Positions 6,492 through 8,307 of a stretch of 8,307 nucleotides of DNA are shown here, in pieces. Below the pieces are notes generated by a model, which was not told the DNA's origin, searched no databases, and worked only from the letters and a program-made list of their open reading frames with translations. The position numbers were made by a program, and so were the translations under genes. Positions within the stretch are counted from its first letter, which is position 1. Every line of letters starts with the position of its first letter. Source of the DNA: an uncultured Acinetobacter sp. (GTDB lineage Bacteria > Pseudomonadota > Gammaproteobacteria > Pseudomonadales > Moraxellaceae); the NCBI GenBank assembly GCA_900771065.1, contig CAAGMP010000176.1:1-8307 (forward strand), in the 5' to 3' direction.

Positions 6492-6719
6492 TCACTTATG
6501 ATTGTCAGTGTAAGGGATCAAAGCCAAGTAACGAGCTTGTTTGATCGCAAGCGCTAATTGACGTTGATAACGAGCTTTAGTACCTGTAATACGGCTAGGA
6601 ACGATTTTGCCGTTTTCAGTGATGTACTGTTTTAAAGTATCGATATCTTTATAGTCGATATATGTAACGTTCTCAGCTGTAAAGCGGCAGAACTTACGAC
6701 GACGGTAGAAACGTGCCAT
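6492..6719 (-). CDS. rpsR: 30S ribosomal protein S18
   Basis: Small-subunit platform protein that forms a heterodimer with S6 on 16S rRNA. At 75 residues it has the same length as in E. coli. MARFYRRRKFCRF, IDYKDIDTLK and GKIVPSRITGTKARYQRQLA are hallmark blocks. The ATG at 6719 is preceded by AGGAG (6727-6731), which overlaps the end of rpsF. In E. coli priB sits between rpsF and rpsR; here only 11 bases separate them and priB is absent. Confidence 0.98.
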   Translation of the reverse strand: MARFYRRRKFCRFTAENVTYIDYKDIDTLKQYITENGKIVPSRITGTKARYQRQLALAIKQARYLALIPYTDNHK

Positions 6720-6730
6720 TGATGTTCTCC

Positions 6731-7117
6731 TTATGCTTCAACAGAATCTTGAGCTTGTTGTGCTTCTTCACGTTGAGCTTTACGCGCACGTTTTTCTTCA
6801 GCACTCTTAGCAAGTAAAGATTCTTCAGTGATTGCGTTTTCACGACGGATAATTAAGCTACGAATGATTGCATCGTTATAACGGAACAATTCTTCGAGTT
6901 CATCAAGAGTCGTTTGATTGCATTCCACATTCATTAAAATGTAGTGTGCTTTATGAATCTTGTTGATTGGGTAAGCTAATTGGCGACGACCCCAGTCTTC
7001 TAGACGGTGGATTTGACCTTCAGCTTCTTTAATTTGAGAGATATAGCGTTCAACCATACCTACCACTTGATCGCTTTGGTCTGGATGTACCAAAAGCACG
7101 ATTTCGTAGTGACGCAT
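6731..7117 (-). CDS. rpsF: 30S ribosomal protein S6
   Basis: Small-subunit platform protein and partner of S18. The 128 residues start MRHYEIVLLVHPDQSDQV. They contain the conserved RLEDWGRRQLAYPINKIHKAHYILMNVE and FRYNDAIIRSLI blocks, then a charged, probably disordered tail from about residue 100. The tail ends in SVEA and lacks the terminal Glu-Glu that RimK extends in E. coli. AAGGAG lies six bases before the ATG, and this ribosome binding site is also one arm of the leader stem described separately. It is the first gene of the rpsF-rpsR-rplI operon. S6 with S18 is known in other bacteria to bind its own leader, and the leader here has the matching structure. Confidence 0.98.
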   Translation of the reverse strand: MRHYEIVLLVHPDQSDQVVGMVERYISQIKEAEGQIHRLEDWGRRQLAYPINKIHKAHYILMNVECNQTTLDELEELFRYNDAIIRSLIIRRENAITEESLLAKSAEEKRARKAQREEAQQAQDSVEA

Positions 7118-7123
7118 TGTCAG

Positions 7124-7171
7124 CTCCTTACGGATTATACAGCCCTTAGCGTAATTGCTAAAAGCAAGGAG
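7124..7171 (-). promoter_or_regulatory. S6:S18 autoregulatory leader motif overlapping the rpsF ribosome binding site
   Basis: On the mRNA strand CUCCUU (plus-strand 7166-7171) is exactly complementary to the rpsF Shine-Dalgarno AAGGAG (7124-7129) and can form an outer stem. Directly inside it a nine-bp hairpin forms (7142-7150 with 7157-7165, two G-U pairs, loop of six). A 12-base bulge on the 3' side (7130-7141) contains CCG at 7131-7133, one base from the outer stem. A CCG in a bulge between a stem and a hairpin is the published description of the S6:S18 complex-binding motif. Inference: S6:S18 bound to the CCG holds the ribosome binding site closed. Confidence 0.75.
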
Positions 7172-7172
7172 T

Positions 7173-7188
7173 CACAACCGAAGTTGTG
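7173..7188 (-). promoter_or_regulatory. UUCG-capped hairpin in the rpsF leader
   Basis: On the mRNA strand CACAAC and GUUGUG form a six-bp stem closed by a C(UUCG)G tetraloop, an especially stable RNA cap. It lies immediately 5' of the S6:S18 motif and could help fold it or protect the 5' end. No T-run follows, so it is not a terminator. Confidence 0.55.
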
Positions 7189-7210
7189 TCGCAGTGTTTG
7201 CGAAAGTGAA

Positions 7211-7239
7211 ATTCTATAGAAAACAACGATAAATTACAA
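7211..7239 (-). promoter_or_regulatory. Sigma-70 type promoter for rpsF-rpsR-rplI
   Basis: On the reverse strand TTGTAA (plus-strand 7234-7239) is followed by a 17-base spacer and TAGAAT (7211-7216). These match the -35 consensus at four of six positions and the -10 consensus at five of six. Transcription would start near 7204 and leave a leader of about 85-90 bases before the rpsF ATG, enough for both leader hairpins. The promoter abuts the cyoE terminator. Confidence 0.7.
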
Positions 7240-7240
7240 G

Positions 7241-7270
7241 AAAAAAGATAGAGGAAAACTCTATCTTTTT
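7241..7270 (-). terminator. Intrinsic terminator at the end of the cyo operon
   Basis: AAAAAGATAGAG (7242-7253) and CTCTATCTTTTT (7259-7270) form a 12-bp stem around a five-base loop. Read leftward it ends in a U-run from the As at 7241-7246. The first bases of the 5' arm are part of the cyoE stop codon (7269-7271). Confidence 0.9.
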
Positions 7271-8147
7271 AAAAAATGATAAGATGTGTTGCTGGTAGGA
7301 TGCTAGTAAAGCCAAAACTTAAACTTAATACAGTAATTAGAATCACTGAAAATAAGAAAAAACGTTTTGCCCAAAGTTGATCATTTTCTGCTTTAAAGCC
7401 TAAAACAGCCAAATACAACCAATAAACACAAAGTCCATTTAGAATAATGAGATACATCCAATTGGTATAACCAAAAATATATAATCCATTCATTACAATA
7501 GTAAATAACACCACATAAATCAAAGATTCTATTTTGGTTCGATGGATTGATCGTGCAACAGGTAAAATAGGGATATTCGCATTTTTGTAATCATCAAAGC
7601 GATAAATTGCAATTGCCCATGAGTGAGGCATTTGCCAAAGTGCATAACCTAAGAAAATGATTAAAGCCGCAATGTCAAATTGATTGCTTACCGCAGTATA
7701 GCCAATTACAGGTGGACTTGCGCCCGAAATGCTCCCAATGACGGTTTGATGAATTGTTGTTCGTTTTGTCCAAAGGCTATAAAAACCGACATAAACGACA
7801 AAACCAATCACCGCGAATAAAAATGCATATGCATTCACTCCAAACCATAAAACACTAAAACCAATACCACCCAATACAATTGCATAAGCAAAGGCAACAG
7901 GAATAGAAATCGTTTTTTTCACTAAAGCACGATTTTGTGTACGTTGCATTTTGTGGTCAATATCTTGATCAATAATATTATTGACAACACAACCCGAAGC
8001 AACAACCAACGTCGTCCCAATGAGTGTTAAGAAGAGGAGAAGGAAATCTACAGAACCTTGGGTGGCTAATAAATAGCCACCCAAAGTGGTAACGAAGTTA
8101 CCAAAGAGAATTCCTGGTTTAGTCAGGAATAAATATTTTTTCAACAT
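7269..8147 (-). CDS. cyoE: Heme O synthase (protoheme IX farnesyltransferase)
   Basis: Inner-membrane UbiA-family prenyltransferase that adds a farnesyl group to heme b to make heme O, a cofactor of cytochrome bo3 quinol oxidase. The 292 residues match the family length. The N-terminus MLKKYLFLTKPGILFGN is typical. The first Asp-rich motif is NNIIDQDIDHKMQRTQNRAL, with Asn56, Asp60 and Asp64. The second prenyltransferase block is YRFDDYKNANIPILPVA (182-198), preceded by WQMPHSW (171-177). About nine hydrophobic segments are visible, roughly at 13-30, 36-55, 84-103, 107-125, 135-150, 158-176, 205-225, 229-250 and 264-284. The ATG start follows the cyoD stop by ten bases and has only a weak Shine-Dalgarno sequence, so translation probably depends on coupling to cyoD. 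It is the last gene of the cyo operon and ends in a terminator. Confidence 0.96.
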   Translation of the reverse strand: MLKKYLFLTKPGILFGNFVTTLGGYLLATQGSVDFLLLFLTLIGTTLVVASGCVVNNIIDQDIDHKMQRTQNRALVKKTISIPVAFAYAIVLGGIGFSVLWFGVNAYAFLFAVIGFVVYVGFYSLWTKRTTIHQTVIGSISGASPPVIGYTAVSNQFDIAALIIFLGYALWQMPHSWAIAIYRFDDYKNANIPILPVARSIHRTKIESLIYVVLFTIVMNGLYIFGYTNWMYLIILNGLCVYWLYLAVLGFKAENDQLWAKRFFLFSVILITVLSLSFGFTSILPATHLIIF

Positions 8148-8157
8148 GACAACCAGT

Positions 8158-8307
8158 TTAGATCATCATATTGTAGTGAAGGTAATTCATGATCCATACT
8201 GAACCAATCAGTAGAACGGCAATACACAAAATAGTATATACAAATGCGATGACGTTCCAACGTTGTTCAGATGATGAATTCATATGCAAGAAGTACACTA
8301 ATTGCAC
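8158..8307 (-). CDS. cyoD: Cytochrome bo3 ubiquinol oxidase subunit IV, C-terminal fragment at window edge
   Basis: The reverse strand from base 8307 is open for 49 codons and ends in TAA at 8158-8160. It reads VQLVYFLHMN, then SSSEQRWNVIAF, a hydrophobic stretch, and WIMNYLHYNMMI. This matches the C-terminus of CyoD, the small membrane subunit of the bo3 oxidase. The HMN..SEQRWN block joins its second and third membrane segments. About half of the protein (about 110 residues in the family) lies beyond the window. It sits ten bases upstream of cyoE, the usual cyo operon order. Confidence 0.92.
   Translation of the reverse strand: MQLVYFLHMNSSSEQRWNVIAFVYTILCIAVLLIGSVWIMNYLHYNMMI

Noticed and set aside
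7007..7219. 70-codon plus-strand open frame opposite the rpsF start and leader
   Set aside because: It is antisense to rpsF and to its promoter and leader, with no supporting signal.
1..8307. Search for CRISPR arrays, tRNA genes, insertion sequences, inteins and phage or defence genes
   Set aside because: I saw no spaced direct repeats, cloverleaf sequences, transposase motifs or intein insertions. All long frames are explained by core genes plus the WYL/BLUF pair.

Overview
The window is a low-GC gammaproteobacterial chromosome segment. The gene order is mnmG, WYL regulator, BLUF photosensor, alr, dnaB, rplI, rpsR, rpsF, cyoE, cyoD. The protein sequences and the presence of a short BlsA-like BLUF protein point to Acinetobacter or a close relative in the Moraxellaceae. 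That assignment is inference from remembered protein similarity; no search was run.

Layout from left to right. The 3' end of mnmG (tRNA wobble-uridine modification) reads rightward into a hairpin terminator. The same hairpin carries the stop codon of a convergent leftward WYL-domain transcriptional regulator. An AT-rich 245-base gap separates the WYL gene from a divergent rightward gene for a 140-residue BLUF blue-light sensor that has every residue of the flavin photocycle. The BLUF gene runs tail-to-tail into alr (alanine racemase), and the two stop codons overlap in the palindrome TTAA with no terminator between them. alr lies 16 bases downstream of dnaB (replicative helicase), so dnaB-alr look like one leftward transcription unit. 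A strong terminator separates dnaB from the leftward rpsF-rpsR-rplI operon (ribosomal proteins S6, S18 and L9). That operon has a recognisable promoter and an mRNA leader that folds like the known S6:S18 autoregulatory motif, with the ribosome binding site in the closing stem and a CCG in the bulge. The right end holds the 3' end of the cytochrome bo3 oxidase operon: a cyoD fragment, then cyoE (heme O synthase). The cyo operon ends in a terminator that abuts the rpsF promoter.

Most of the window is core housekeeping: tRNA modification, replication, cell-wall D-alanine, ribosome and respiration. The accessory-looking part is the WYL/BLUF pair between mnmG and alr (about 1669 to 3350). It is more AT-rich by eye, and it is the best place to look for regulation not yet described, such as light- or ligand-responsive control. 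I see no mobile elements, CRISPR arrays, tRNA or rRNA genes. I do not see a clearly novel multi-gene system. The most useful non-coding signals are the rpsF leader, a 12-bp perfect inverted repeat inside dnaB, and a 10-bp inverted repeat at the alr/BLUF junction.
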